From Dysidea avara (lineage: Eukaryota; Porifera; Demospongiae; Dictyoceratida; Dysideidae), in the NCBI RefSeq assembly GCF_963678975.1, contig NC_089273.1:6193614-6257613 (forward strand): 64,000 nucleotides of DNA, written 5' to 3'. The notes under the pieces were generated by a model. The model was not told where the DNA came from. It was given only the letters and a program-made list of their open reading frames with translations, and did no database searches. Positions within the stretch are counted from its first letter, which is position 1. Each line of letters starts with the position of its first letter. Shown here piece by piece: positions 22,640 through 37,600 of the stretch. Made by a program: the position numbers and the translations under genes.

Positions 22640-23890
22640 ATACACATGTAATGTCACTCATTTCTCTAAGAATAGAGCCATCAGGTCCTGGGGATTTGTC
22701 AACTTTAAGTGATTTCAATTTATCTAATACAGACTGTGGAGATAATCCAAAATATCTGGTGGGGGGTTTGTTAAGGTGAATGATGGAAGTGATGTAGTGT
22801 CTTCAGAAATGAAAACACTGGAGAAGAATTCAAAGTTTCTACGAAGCTGCTTTGTCGATGATCTGAAATTATTTCTTACTTTAGTAAAAAGTGTAAAATC
22901 ATGTGAATGATGAGTCTGGAGATACCTAAGCCACAACTGATTTTCACATTTTTTAAGGTGTAAGGTCTCTCTTATAATATAAATATTCTACCTGGTTATT
23001 AGATGAAAAGTAGGTATGCAAACATCAATGGCATTATCAAGAGTGGTTGAAAAGAAATTTCAAGCCTCAGTAATCTCCAAGTAGCCAATGACTTTTTGCC
23101 AATTAATAGTATTCAGTGGTGCTCTCATTTTAATATAATCTGCGTAACTTATCATTAGAACATTCACAGTAAAATAAACAAATACAAATATGGCCACTAG
23201 AGCCCAGACCCGGGAGATAAGACACATGCCTTTCTCATTTGAGAAAACTAAATCTAATGCATTGGGAGTTTGATTAACTCTGTACCTGGTGGGCTCCAAA
23301 ATAGATTGGTGAAGGAATAGATCTTGTGTGGTGTTAATAAAGTCTATCAGTGTTGGGGAGTTTGATTTTTAGTTACACCAATCAATATTTGGGTAATTGA
23401 ATCTCTACACAGTAAAAAGTGGGATGTGCTTGTAGCCATTCTAAGTAGATCACACAATAATTTGGTGCCTGTGTCAACAGAGGAAGATGGACTGTGGTAG
23501 ATTCAGCCAGCAGATAGCACATCACTACAAGGAAACTTTAATGATATCCATAAGTGTTCCTCAAAGTTAGAGGGAAAAGTTTTTCTAGAGTTATTAGTGT
23601 GATTGTTTATATAGATACCAACATCACACTGCCTAGTAAGAGGCTTTTTGAACATCGCCACAATCAAAGTTGAAATAGGGAGTATACCCAGGTAGTGATA
23701 ACAATGCATCAGACACAACTGAAGGAACTTTAGGTAAGCAATTATAATTATGTCAGGTTCATCACCATCAATGAACAATTGCAAATTATCCCTTTTATTT
23801 ACAAACTGATCAGCATTTGTATACAAAATTTTCATGAAAAGTAGGAAAATGAACAAGAAATGTACATAATATTATTTTCATCTTCTTTTA
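22640..23890 (-). mobile_element. LINE endonuclease-to-RT-start remnant
   Basis: On the minus strand from 23856 down: an endonuclease start with KILYTNADQFVNKRDNLQLF and EPDIIII, then the end of the endonuclease (EPTRYRVNQTPNALDLVFSN), then the linker before the RT (FNFEFFSSVF-type text, read as RRNFEFFSSVFISED). Near 22680 the first RT words appear and the copy breaks off at the tandem array. There are several stops and frameshifts. Endonuclease plus RT order matches apurinic-endonuclease LINEs. It may belong to the same family as the fragments at 4960-5995 and 55830-56040, which cover other parts. Confidence 0.8.
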
Positions 23891-24214
23891 AACAAGATTC
23901 TTGAATGAAAATTTTACATTTCATAAAAATTTTACATTTCTAACTTCTGCTAGAGGTTGCTGATGTAATCACTTTGTCATCTTTTAAGTATTTGTATTTT
24001 AAATAAGTGTATTTAGAATTTTCTTGCTATTGCATTGTGTATTTATTTTGATGCATACTCTGCATCTTGTTTTCAGATCTCCACTAAAAATCGGCATAAG
24101 CTGAGTGGACTCACTGCAGACCCTGCTTAAATATTACAATTACAAAAAAATGGGTTAATGGGTAGTGTAGACGAAGCATTTTACTCTACATATTAAATGA
24201 GTGGATTTATGAAA

Positions 24215-24770
24215 AGGGGTGTTTCATACACATCCGATTTCGTGAATTTGGGAAACCATACCTTAGAGATAAAGTAAAATACACTGTGAAAAAGGTGGGA
24301 TATAAGATGGTATTTCCAGTGGCTTATTGAATACAAAATAAGCCTTAATATAAACCCTGTGTTATACTCATCTTATACTTTAGTGTAATCCATACTATGC
24401 TATTGCACATTTCATTTTATTAACCACATTACCTGAAATAGCTTATATCTAATTATATAATAATGCCCACACTATACCATCACATATATGGTTTTAGTAT
24501 GTTTAACACAGTAACTAAAACCTTACATGAGATTGTTAGTATACTACAGGTTATACCAAGCTTTTTTTGTATTCAATAAGCCACTGGAAATACCCCTAAT
24601 TTTTCACAGTGATATTTAATTTAAAATTAATTTTCACCCTCCATTCACAGCTATGATGGCACTCACAGCTGATCAAATTTCAAGTTAATAACTCTGAGTT
24701 ATGAATTGTTAAAGTTGATAAATCGGTTGTGTGTGCAAGACCCCTTTTTCACAAATGCAGTAACATTACA
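24215..24770. mobile_element. MITE (host) split by a nested MITE
   Basis: The left end atgaaaaggggtgtttcatac and right end gcaagacccctttttcacaaat are inverted relatives. The interior words (gttaataactctgagttatga) match the element at 58703-59224. The copy is interrupted by the 24282-24611 insertion. Confidence 0.6.
24282..24611. mobile_element. nested MITE, TIR CACTGTGAAAAA
   Basis: cactgtgaaaaaggtgggat at the left and the inverted ctaatttttcacagtg at the right. The inner arms ccagtggcttattgaataca and its complement are near-perfect (about 55 bp per arm). ATA flanks both sides as a possible 3-bp target duplication. Confidence 0.8.
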
Positions 24771-25490
24771 AGAGATAGCTATCAAGTAGCTACCTATAAA
24801 AATTTATGAAAAACAGATGCTGGAAAATTAAGAAATTAATCTACTATCAAGCGATTTGTGTATTATTCAAACCCTAACTACAATGGCTTCTTGTTATTTT
24901 TCTTTCAAAGCTTCCAATCTCCACCATCAACTTTCACATGTCCCAACATATATTGCAAAGCATGCATGTCAGCGATTTACCACACCAGTAATTATGTGAT
25001 TAGCCCACATGGCTCATCATAGTTATACTACAGCCAGTGATGCTTTGCCTAATGAATGTGGATGGGCCTAAGGGAGAGCCAACCCCTTTACATTTGTACA
25101 AATAATATATACAAAAGCTAAAAATTACCATACTTTGTGCTTACTGTTAGGCATTACTTAGAAAGAACAGTTTTCTTTTGAACTTTGTGACATTTTTAGA
25201 TTTCTTTTGGTGTGGAAATTGTGTACATTTTAAAATCTCATCCTGGATATTCCATAAGCTTGGTACTTTTGATAAGCTATTCTGATTAAAATTATGCCAG
25301 CATTACGTATTCCCAAAAAATTATGCCAGCATTATACGTTATCCCAAAAATAAAGTTTTGTTGTAACTAGAAAAGATGTTTTTCAAATCAAGCTTAGTTC
25401 AGTGACATGGTGGATACAAATACAGTAAAGTCACAACACTAAATAAGTACTATTACCAGCTGTGTGCAGTAAACACAACATTTACAGGAA

Positions 25491-25649
25491 CTATGCATTA
25501 ATAGTAACATCTGTGTCTTGAGAATTTTCCCTAGAAGCTTTTGTGATGAGAGTGGCCCTCCAGTCTCCACTCTTCACTAGCGTACGCAGCCTCTGTATTC
25601 CATCATTTGCAGCAACTTGATTCATCGACCCTATCACTGTAAAACTGAT
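25491..25649 (-). CDS. mosaic gene exon 15 (C-terminus, stop)
   Basis: Acceptor ...CATCACAG precedes 52 codons ending in TAG at 25491-25493. The peptide starts ISFTVIGSMNQVAAN and ends with a polar tail. Phase 0 entry matches exon 14. I do not recognise the domain: it is neither a membrane anchor nor a cystine knot. Confidence 0.6.
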   Translation of the reverse strand: MSFTVIGSMNQVAANDGIQRLRTLVKSGDWRATLITKASRENSQDTDVTINA

Positions 25650-28600
25650 CTGTGATGAAACAAAGTGACAAAATATCTTATAATTATACAAAAAAAAGTT
25701 TTACTTTTAACAAGTTTCTAGTGCCTGTGCGTATGACTCGTTGGTATCGAAGGTTGCCAATCATGCTTGTCTCCACCTATACCATACAGAAAGACAATAT
25801 TGGACAATAGTTGTGTATTTTATGTATATTACATGTTCAAATGTGTATGTTACCGCTCAAATGCAATGTCATCTCGTAAGAGTGCAAACAATTAAAAATT
25901 GCTGATTAGAGGGCGTGGCACCCATTTATTCATCTCAAATACAACAGGATGAATTCTCGGTAGTGCCATGCCTTTCAATCAACAAGTTTTTGAAATTGCT
26001 CGCACCTTTGCGAGATGTTACATTTGAGTTCCACATATCACTACAATACCTCAATATACAGTATATCTAGGTTAGCACAAACCAGTATACACAAATATAC
26101 AAGGAAATTTTAAGTTCCATGAGGGATAAAAGAAGTGAAAAGTAGTGAGATAAGGGAGGTTTCCTAAACCTGAATAATTTTATAATAATACTATTGAATA
26201 TTTAAAGAGCCAGGCTATGAAAAAGGGTACAAGCTTTCAAATTTAGGCTGGTGTGGAAAAAATTGTGATGTCAAAAGTTGTGATAAACAAATTGTTACAA
26301 TAATATTATTAATATTAGTATTAAACAGTACTGTACTGTTGAAGTAGAGAGATTACCTCTATAATGCCACATAACAGCAATGTTACCTTCTCACACCCAT
26401 CATCGAAGCATTTAGGTATGTCTATAAAAGCAATCCAGTACAAGAATTCATATTGCCTGGGGAGATTTACCACTCAGCGTGGCGAGGGCTATCAGCATTT
26501 GGTGATTAGTCGTACTGGCATGAGTGCCACAGGCTATTAGCCTGCACTAATGTATGTGGGCAACTGTGTTATATTGCACCACAAATAGTGCTTTATTTCA
26601 ATAAGCACTCTTTACAGTGCAATAAAACACTCTTTATACTAGTTAAAGCACAGCCGCCTGTACAATATGTGACCGGATTTGCGAAAAGGTACCTTTTCAC
26701 ATACAAAATTTTGAACTTTGATGCTTCATAATGTCTTTATCATTGCATATAATTACCTGCAATTTTCTATGAGAGCTGCTAAAGTATTTGGCTACATTAT
26801 GAAAGTTAAAGCAAGTTAATCAGTATAAGGAGTCAAGCGTTACATCATTTTGTTTGCTTACATGTAAAATGTGTGGAAAAGGTACCTTTTTGCAAATCCG
26901 GTCACATATGGAAATAAAAGCACGGGAGTGTGGGCGAGAGACTAATGTACTGTAGCATAAGGCGAAGCCGAATGCTATATTAAGCTTGAGACCATGCCCG
27001 AGTGCTTTCATCTTAATATTGTACAGTGCTTTGACTGGTTTAGAATGCTTTTTTATCATCTTGCTTGGAGCGCTTGTTTCTTGAATTCAAACCGCATCAG
27101 TTTTTAGCTATCAGACAATTGGTAGTGTCTGTGTAGTAGTGTTACAAGCAAATAGTATCTTTTTAGCTACTTTTGGCGATTAGAAATGTTACACACGTGA
27201 TCTTGTTTTTCGTATTTATTTTCCAATCAATGCATAACTGTTCTATATTTTCCATAACTGTACTTTATTGTGACACAAAAGGAAAATATATCACACTCGA
27301 ATGTGTTACGTAAATAGAGCACTCTTTTCACTTTGATCTTGCCAACGCAAAGTACTTTAAGTGAGCAATAAAGCGTTGTTTGCCCTAAAGTGTACTTTAT
27401 GAATTTAAAGCACACTTTTCCTTTGACCTCACCATGCAAAGTTCTATAAATGGTATTAAATTTAATTTTAGAATAATATTTCTAAATCTAGAGATAGAAT
27501 TTTACCAAATATTTACAAACCATATAGTATGATCAAGTTTCACACTCTTTACTTACTTCCAGTCTTCCGCTAATAAACATCATTTCATCTTCCCCTGGTG
27601 GTAGTGGCACCAAATCATCATCAGTCTGCAAACAATATAACAAAATGGTTGCATATTATTATGTATTGGAAAATGCATACAACATTTAAGGTGGCTGGAT
27701 ATTGAAATACCAACCCAAATCTTACTTCAGTACCAAGTACTGGGAAAATCGTTATAACTAATAAATTGATATCTGTGGTGTGATTCTCATATTATGAGCA
27801 TGGTTAATATTAGCTGCTTTATTTTGTTTATATCAGTGGCCATACTGCGTTTCTTGTATGCAGTCCATAATTGAATGCAGCAAGTAGCACATAGTCTTAT
27901 GGACAAGTGAGCAACATTACTGGCAAATTTCAAACACTGTCTCTTACATTTAAGTAACGTATATAATTGGTTTCTTCATTCTTTCATGCAATACAATAAT
28001 AATTACATACGTAAACCACTGAACACAACCCGTTGCTTTTGCACATTCCTCAAATTGCTTCTCTGTTATCTATAGTAACAAAGGAGTGGACAGTCAAATT
28101 TTCATCCTTTTGTGATGAATAGTCTTATAGTTATAGCGCTAGGATGGATAAATTTAATTTGTACAACAACAATGCGCCTAATAAATTACAGGCTTTATTA
28201 ATTGGTTACAACTCACGACTAAAACAAGCTACAAAGACAGGAAAGTCTGTTCACCATGAAAATTAATGGTAAATTGATCAAGGTAAATTCTTTTCCCTGG
28301 TCGTCTCTGTGTGGACAATGAAGAAGGCCATTGTAACCATGAAAGGACAATTGTAAACTTTATTTCTACCACATCTTAAATAAGTGCCAATACGTAACTC
28401 AGGTGCCGTACGTATGTTATGCAAACATAAAACAAACCTTTTTACGTCCCATAAACAGGAAAATTTTATTGTAGGTTGTACTGATTTGAGCTTTGTTTCA
28501 GTACATACTGAAGCGATTGATATGTGCATAATTTTACATAGCACAGTATTTTTTTTGCCCAGTTTATTCCATTGTGTTTATAGAATTTGGAAAAAATAGC

Positions 28601-31600
28601 CAGTTTACACTCAGCAGGTCACATATTTTATCACTATTTATACATGTGAAGCTGCTTTGATACATGTGTAGGAAAGTATCAAGTGGAACAATAATCTTAA
28701 GGAATTTTATTCAGTAGTAAAGTTATTCTTATAATTATATTTGCTACTATTCTTCTGTTGTGTTATTTGCTTGACTTCTACAAATTTCCTTTGTGGCTCC
28801 AGTAAAGTGAAATACACACCTCTTAATATTCTAATCCCAATAAGTACAATTTGCTACATAAATTATAGCTACTATCAATATTTCGGTAATTTTGTGTATA
28901 CGGAATATTTAGCAGCAAATCAACATGAGATACGTCTGCTCAGAATATTTACAAATGCAGAGGAACATGAACAACTAAAAATACCTTTTCAATTACTCTG
29001 AGGTAGGCCTCTAAACAGTCGCTCCCTACTCCTGTAATAGATAAATTGAAAGTAGGTAATTACATGTACATAAATAATATTACAAGTGCACAAAAAATGA
29101 AGGGATCATAGCACATCGATAAAAAGTACTGAAACAAGCTAGAGTAGTGCATGATATTAACCCTTAAACCCGCATAATCCAGAAACTGGATTTAAATTTA
29201 ATCAATACGCATGCTTTACACAAAGTGCTGTAATTTTTGAAGCACCCATCCTATGGCTATGCACTTTACGTCATTCCACTTGTGATGTAGCAAGGATTAA
29301 AATGATACCTAGGGTTTTACCCTAACGCTAAATGGTGAGCGCAAAACTAGCTGTGAAAATAACTTTTTGGTAAGGAAACATGCAAACCCTTTACATACCA
29401 TTATAAAATGGTTGATACCTTGATGATAGTTGATCCTATCAACTTGCAACAACTTCCATTCAATTCATCGTGAAATTTTATATCAGGCCATATATGACTC
29501 ATGTGAGTAAACCCAGAATCGAAATTAAACACGTGGTAAGAATTTAGAAACACAGACACGCGACTCGTTGTTGTTCACCACTTCATAACAAGTAAGCCAC
29601 TGTAGTTACAGTGTTCATTTAACCTTCTCCAAGTAGCCTGTAAATACACTTTTAATCTATGTGTATTTGTAGCTGTAAGAATTAAGTTACCCCACTTAGT
29701 GTCGCCATGCGTGCCCATATTGTGTAAACACGGATTTCCGAAAAGTTCTCTGCAGGATTAAGGGCTAAATCACAGTAAAACAATATGAAGTGTTATATCC
29801 CTACTGTGGTCAAGATACCATGCGCAGTAGGGATATATCACTTCTTATTGTTTTACTGTGATTCGTGCACTACTCCAGCTTGTTTCAGTACTTCTTATCG
29901 ATGTGCTATGGTCCCTACTCTAGTTGAAAATTCCAACTTTTTTTGTGTACTTGTTTGTTTACATTTTTTGTAAAATAAAATTATTGTGACTGGTGAACCC
30001 ATGCATACCACGTACTACCACCAAATTGACACTTTTCGCTGTCAGCAAAGATGAATGGGACACAAAAGGAGGACACTGGTAAGTCCATGAAGAATGCATT
30101 GTATGTACAGTACTTCAGTATGCCAAAAGACACCTCTCAGGCTGGAGCAACAGTGAACAGCAAAAAAAATCAAGCCCGTAGCCTTAGCCATTATTGAGTT
30201 ATGCTTGTCTGAAGGAATCAGTCAATCAGTCAGTCAGTCGCTAGAAAATTCTGGTAAATAATCTTTTTTTCCAAATTCTGTAGCAACTTGCTGAAAGCAT
30301 TTTGGGTCAATCTCAAGGCTGGTTTGGGCTTAGTTTTACCTGACCAATACTGCCTCATTGTTGTCTGGGAAAAGCGAGGCTGGTTTTTTGGTGATGATTT
30401 TCATGGTCCATGCCCACACCTTTGTGGTCCCTATACTATCCTACTGTATGATAAATGACATCAGGCATTACCACATATTGTTAAAGAAAAAATATGCAAC
30501 TTTTGTAATTTTAGGGACATTCGTGGACATTTTCTTGCACATTTTCCTCATCACATGTCTATTGCAATAAAAGTCCTTTTCAAAATTCCTCTGAATACCT
30601 GTACTGCATAGAAAAAATCTCCATTCCCCCTTGCACAATTTTATGCCTTAATTCAGCATCTATCATATGGTGAGTGGGAATACTTTAACTGAGATTGTAA
30701 TCATGTTCACATCATGCAATAGTTGTGTGAAGTAAACATGATCATAGCCAGCTTAGATCATCACCGCAAAAAGCTAATACTTTGCATCAAGCTAAACTGT
30801 TACACATGTTATGCAATTCAAACAAAGATGCAGCATCAGCATATGACAGCAGGTGTTACTTAAGAGAAATGAGGCAAATACTTCAGCCAATTCAGTCCTC
30901 ATTGAACATCTAATTGACTATATAATACCAACAGATTGAAACTATTCTATTACAGTGTTGATGTGTGATGACCTGTTGTGTGGTTGGATGTAGTTTGTGC
31001 TCACATGCCCTATTATTGCAATATGGCATTTACTTACGTGAACTGCAATTGTCTCCCTCCCAGCACATGTTACATGTACAATTTCCAGTAATGTAGTTAC
31101 AGCCATTTCCCTCATCTCCGCAAGCACAAGGTTGATCACACATTTCTCCATAATATCCAGCTGGACAGACTAGAGGATGACATACAAAGTTATAAATAAA
31201 CTAGTATTATACTGAATAGTTAAAATGTCAAGGAAGTCACATCTTCATTCAGCCAAATTCCATGATATTTGTAACTTAGTCTGACAAATTTTGCAGCCCT
31301 GTAGCCTTTCCAATCAGCACAACTTGACAACTCATAACAAAAATAAATGTTTTTACAGCAGCGTTGTATATAAGTGGGTCAGCACTGCTGACCCATTAGA
31401 CCCAAATAGTAATCGGGACGGGATCCATATCTGACCCAGACGTGACCTGGTTTAATTAAAACAGAGGTGTGCACCTATAAGTAGATTTTTAAAAAAATTC
31501 TATTCATGCAGAGGTGTTTGGGATTGGGAGTCCCAGTCCTAGTTCTTCTGCATAACTATGCAGGTTATTACTGTAATAGAGATTGCCTGCAAAAATTAAG

Positions 31601-34600
31601 TCGGTACCAAAGAGTATTTTAACAGGCATCATCAACAATAAATGACAAGTGGGTGTGGTTCCTCATGAATCCACGGACACCTACAATGACTACAAGTGGG
31701 CCCCAATAATTCTAGACTAGTTACCTACAACAAGTAGCAACACTATTCCAATATGTGGGTTTGACCATGCATGCAATCCCAATAATAAGTGGTCCACATC
31801 TTCCTACAACTATCAAAAGACACTCTTGAATGATGGGCAGTGCTACAAGTAAGTTTCTTTAGTATCCATTCATTTCTATCAATAAAATCCAGACTTGTAA
31901 ATTTATGGTCACACATGACCCCATCCAAATACTGTGAAATGAATGAGACCCACTTGACCTGGACAAAATGTGACTGGTTAATCTGGATGATCCAACTCAT
32001 TTACAATGTTGTTTTACACCACAAGTGCTGAAGGTTTGTAGGAAACCGTAAAGCAGTTCTATAGATTTCTGAGGCTCAGAAAGTTATGCTTACTGGGTTT
32101 GTGGGAAAAGAAAAGTCCTCCCGTATATACGTACATGTAGCCAGAAAAGCAAATGCTGTGATTATTACTGAATACCATTGATACATGCACATATGTGACC
32201 CAGTCTGGGAAAACCGGTCTTGTTGCTTGTTTAAAAGTACAATATCAAGAAATGCAGCATTCAGTGTGTTGTATGTAGCTCGCCAATGGTAGAAGCTATG
32301 TTTACCAAATACCAAATTTTCACATGTTTTACACCAATTTCTTACCTTTAAGAGCATCCAGCAAACAGCTAAGTTTCCTGCCATTTAGATAGTTTTTAAA
32401 CTGGGGTTGACAGTATCACACAAGCTCCAATAGTGGTGGGAAGTGGGGGCTAGAGGTATGCAAGAGGTTGTTCAAAAAAATTTAAGAGGGAGGTGTAGGG
32501 ATGAATTAGGCCAAGTTATAGTATGGGCCATTCAGGTCTCAAAACTGGTTAACATGAAAGGACATTTTACAGAACAGGTCTTCAATTAACGCAACAGAGC
32601 TGACCGTCATCCCCAGGCTGGCCAGAGCTTAATTGGGCTCTCAGACCACTCGTGTGGATTGCCACTGTGCTTGGGAAAGGCAGCCAGCAAAAGCAGACAA
32701 CTCAAGTCTAGCTGATTTTGATAATGAAATTTGATAGCTTATTCATGTAGCTTTGTGTTATTGGTGAAAAATCAGATCTGCTCTCATGGGCAATAAGACT
32801 GGTTTTCCCAGATAACTAGGATATAGTTTCAATATAATATGAAAATTAAATTTCATATACTGTATGAAACCGTATTCATAATTCAGTTGTGAAAATAATA
32901 CGTGCATCCATGGAAGATATTAAATATTGTATAACTAGATATACTAACCATCACATCTAGAAGGGTCCACACAACTTTGTCCAATCAGAACTTCTCCATC
33001 AGGACAAAAACATCCTTCAGCACATCCTCCTTCACATGTTTCATTTAGATTGTCACATGATTGCTGACATAGTGGGCCACACTCTTGATATACCATCCCC
33101 TCCGGACAATCAGGTGCTGAATTAACCAATCATTATTTAATTCATTATAATTGTTCTTTTTTTTTTGTTGTAACAATACATACTTCTGTTACAAGTTGTG
33201 GAACTCAAACGGTAGTACTCTTATTTGTACCGGCTCTGTGAATACCAGCTGCAGCCTTTCCAAAAGTCCAACATTTTAAACTCATAATTTTATTATACTT
33301 TCTGTGTCTTAAGTTTCAAACATAATTTCATAATTTCATAATTTCAATTTGAAGGCTCAGTACATTATGATTCAAATAAACTATAAAAGAAGGGTTTCAC
33401 AGAGTCAGTCAGTCACATTTTTATGTAAAACATTATCATAATGTTATTAACAGTATGAAAGAAGTGTTGCACTATAGCTTTCTCTTTGTTCTGCATGTAT
33501 AGAAAATCTGTCTGTCTGTCTGCATTCTGAACATCAGTAACATGTACCATGTTATGCATCTGTTACAAAAAATAATTATTTATCTTTATACACATAGATG
33601 GGAAATTCAATGTCAACATATATAGCAGCGAACAGTATCATCAAATTTCTGAAAGACCACCCACTATATATAATATATATACAGCTCTGTAGCAAAATCA
33701 TTTATTAATTCTGGGTTGTAGGATCCGGAGTATCAAATTGTTGTAAGCAGTGAGATAAAGGGTTTCTGTCTGTTCATTTTATTATTTACAAATGACAGCC
33801 TTTTAGCACCATTTTGTGAGGAGAGATCAGAATGTTCTCTGATCACTTAGATTAACATACTACTCATGTTAGGCATGCTTGAGCTTCTGGCTCACATTTG
33901 TACAATGGATATGCAGTATTATTATACAATAGATGTATAGTTACTACACTCACGGCAAACATCAGCAGATCTCCAGCTAGATAGTGATATACCCTCATCA
34001 GCACAAGCGCTGGCATAGCTGGCTATTGCACTACAGAAACATTCCTCTCTTTCTTCATCAGTACAACAGCAGTAATCAAATTCACAAGTTTCAATATAAG
34101 AAGACGGATCAATCACATCATTGCACAAACTGAAAATTCCCCGTCTCAGCATGCCACATCTCTCAGTTGCGTCTGCAGTGACATTTGGATCACTAGTACA
34201 GTTCAGATCTGGAATTATTCCTGGTGCATTTCTTCGTGATACTCCACATGAACCCTCTATTTCCCAACTATCACCAAACTCATTCACTTGATACAGAGGA
34301 AGTACATCGCCAGATGGTGTTGTAAAGTCATCCGTCACATCACCATTGTAAGTACCACACAGTCCACAAACTTTTCCCATCAAAGGTGTTGATACTGTAA
34401 TGCGTACACTAGTGAAAAAGTCGTAGGACATTCTCACCCCATATGTTTTAAGAAAGACATGAACATAACGCCATCCAATTCTGAAAACATCTACTGTAGG
34501 AGAACTGTGTATTGTATAGTAAAAATAAAATGGTACATTTCTTGTAACGCCATCAGCCGTCAAAGTCATACGTCGTCCTACTCTTTCCATTACAATCTCA

Positions 34601-37600
34601 AAGTTTTCACCAGGAACTCTCACTCTGACTAAGCCTATACAAGAAACTCCAGGTCTCCCACAGCCAGCAAAATTTTTTGCAGAAATCACATAGTCATCAT
34701 TGTCGCATGGTTTTGTGAGAACATATTCGCAAGTTCCTTGGAAATGGTGCAGGAAAGAATAAGAGTCATAAGTAATATAGTGTGGATCTCCTAGAGCTCT
34801 GCAAGTTGGTCCATCGTAGGTACATAATTGTGTTTTGCAAACCAACTGTCCTCTGTGATTACATACACATCCACTGCCGCATTCCATATTCACTCGTTCT
34901 CCAACACTAACCTCCTTTTCACGGTGCATGCATTCTATTAGAGAAATATCAAATTGTATAAATGCATTGATAATAAAAAATATTTGCACTTCAAAGTCTG
35001 AATTGCATAAAATTGATATACAAAGAGAATTTTCACTTTTACATTGTTGTACTGTTGCATTATTATATGAAACATTGAAATAATTATATCTGATGACAAA
35101 GTTGCTGATTTTCTATTTTGTATACCACTTTCATACCTCACTTCAATGGAAAGATAAAGTGTATTCATACCACTGCTATCAGTGCTCAGTAATTCATTAA
35201 CAAGAAATGGAAATAGTAGCTATATCAAAAATACTGTCCCCCTATATATAGGGAGTTACAGTCCTCCTATATAGAGAGAGTTTGAGTATATTTTTAATAT
35301 ATTTTCAATCTATTGCCTTTAATGTATCCAGGTATTCTCAGAAATTACCCAATTTCTTTGATGAAATTTTGTTATCTCCTCTACTTTAATATAGTGAGGA
35401 TCGATTGTGGATTTTAGTTTATAAAGGTGAGATAGATTTAACCTGTGGACTTGGAAAAGAGTGTTTTGTTGAATGAAGAGGGCCATAGGTAAGTATATAT
35501 TGCTGTTTCGATTGACATTAGACACTTTACATAAGTGACGTCACATATAGCAGTAGGCATGATGCTTAAATGATTTGACTATTGGCATTGTATTCACAAC
35601 ATTAGTGCTTAATTCATTTTAAACATTAGTACGAGGCTTTCTGTGCTTAATTGCATACTCACAATCAAAGAGTTTACACGCTCATGTCAATATGCTTACA
35701 TTTGGCCTCAGCAACTCCTTGTTGTTGTTCTTACATACGTTATCCAGAATTAAAATTCACATGGTCCCATATAAATACACTCACAAAACATTCCTGCAGT
35801 TTCCCTAATTAAACAATCAGTTCAAGAGCATAGCAGGATCAATTTTTGAGCATTGCTCAAAAACATAAAAGAGGCTGGTTTCAAAGCATATTTTAGTTCA
35901 AGTCCAGTTGTTATGTTATGTATATATTATATATAAATGTTAGCAATACTTGTTACACAGAAGTTATACTGCAAGATTCAATACAATATTATATTAATGT
36001 TTACCTGTTATTGTTACTGTAGTGTAGGGGGAGTTGTACATTAATAAGACTGCTCCACCAAATGAGCTTTGGTCAAAATATACTCGGAAATCGTGATTGC
36101 CTTCCGCTATGAAATCATCTTGTATTATAACAGAAAGTGTGGCCTGTGTAGTTCCAGCATCGAAAGTCATAGAAAAGTTTCCAGACACATAATCCACATC
36201 TAAACAGCATTCGCATACACCAGTTATTACAATGTTCTATGCCATGTGGTCTTACTATGATCTGGTGGTGATCCTGACCCTTCAAATTCCTCAGCCTCAC
36301 TGAAATCCCCTGTAGCTGTACCATCTTGTGTGTATACTTGTATAGTTAGGTCATCCGGCAGTGCAAAACTGAGATGTGCTGTTAGCCTAGCATAGCCTTT
36401 ACCCTCATCAACATTGTATTCTGATTCACTAAATCTTACAGAAGCTAAAATGTTAATAATAAAAATATATGAGACATGCATGAGACAATAGTGAAAAAAA
36501 AGTACAAAAAAAATCATTAAGTATTGTAGCATTACATTAATTCAACCCTTAAGCACAATAGTGTCCATTACAAAACCCTTACTATATACACTATAATAAT
36601 TTTAAATAATGGCCTTTGTGCATTAATAAAATTTATTATCATCAACATCATTGCATGGCCACCACCTTTGATTTTATAGCTTTTTTCACCCATGCTTTTG
36701 AAGGCTGCACCCTCTTCAGGGGCAACATGGGAAGGAAGCATGGGTGCCATGGGTGCTTGGGCACCCATAAATATTTCCAGTTGCATAACTAACGGGTGTC
36801 AGTACACTGTACTATATATTACTGAAAAGATTGAAATACTCTAATAGAGCAGTCAATGACTCTAATAAAGCAGTCACGTATACTCACGACCTTTTTTTTT
36901 TGGTCTTCACCTTTATCACTGGGCACCCGTAAGTTAATTATCTTGCTACTCCCCTGCTCTTTATACAGCATTGCGTGAATTTCACTTCTTTTTGTATGTA
37001 ATATATATATATATATACCCAAAGCCAACCATAAACTGGCTTTGAGGTATGTTTTTACACAAATCATTTTTCTTCTTATCTACATATGCAGTGAAGATAT
37101 AGTGCTCTACCAATAGAGAAAAATACTTACTGACCCTATACCAAAGCCAATGTGTACTGAAATAATTGTGTGATTGCTTGTTCATTGCTATTTAATAATT
37201 TTAATATATATAGTTGTAATATACATGTAGTGCCTGTATTTACTTGCAATAGTATTTAATAACAAAATAAATTTGTAGGCATATTATTTGTCTATTAATT
37301 AAGATTTTGCAGTGATTGTTCTATTAGAGTAACTCGGTTTTTCATGCAAATCATGGTAAATTTCAGTTTTTCAATTTTACAAAGCAAATCCTACACCTTT
37401 TATGCTAGAATACAATTTTCCACTTGTTGTTACAAGTTTTATAAACATAACACTTATTATGATGATTATGATGGTAATGATTGGCCCATGATTGGGTGAG
37501 TAGGTCTTAATAGTTGTGTACTATCCCACCGATCTGTACCAAAATGACTATGATATCGGCTTTGATGTGATGGAATACTAGAAACGTTGTAATAGTATTG

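Noticed and set aside
30942-31151. Minus-strand frame over the EGF exon
   Set aside because: The frame with cysteine spacing and correct splice phases is a different one; this is its shadow.
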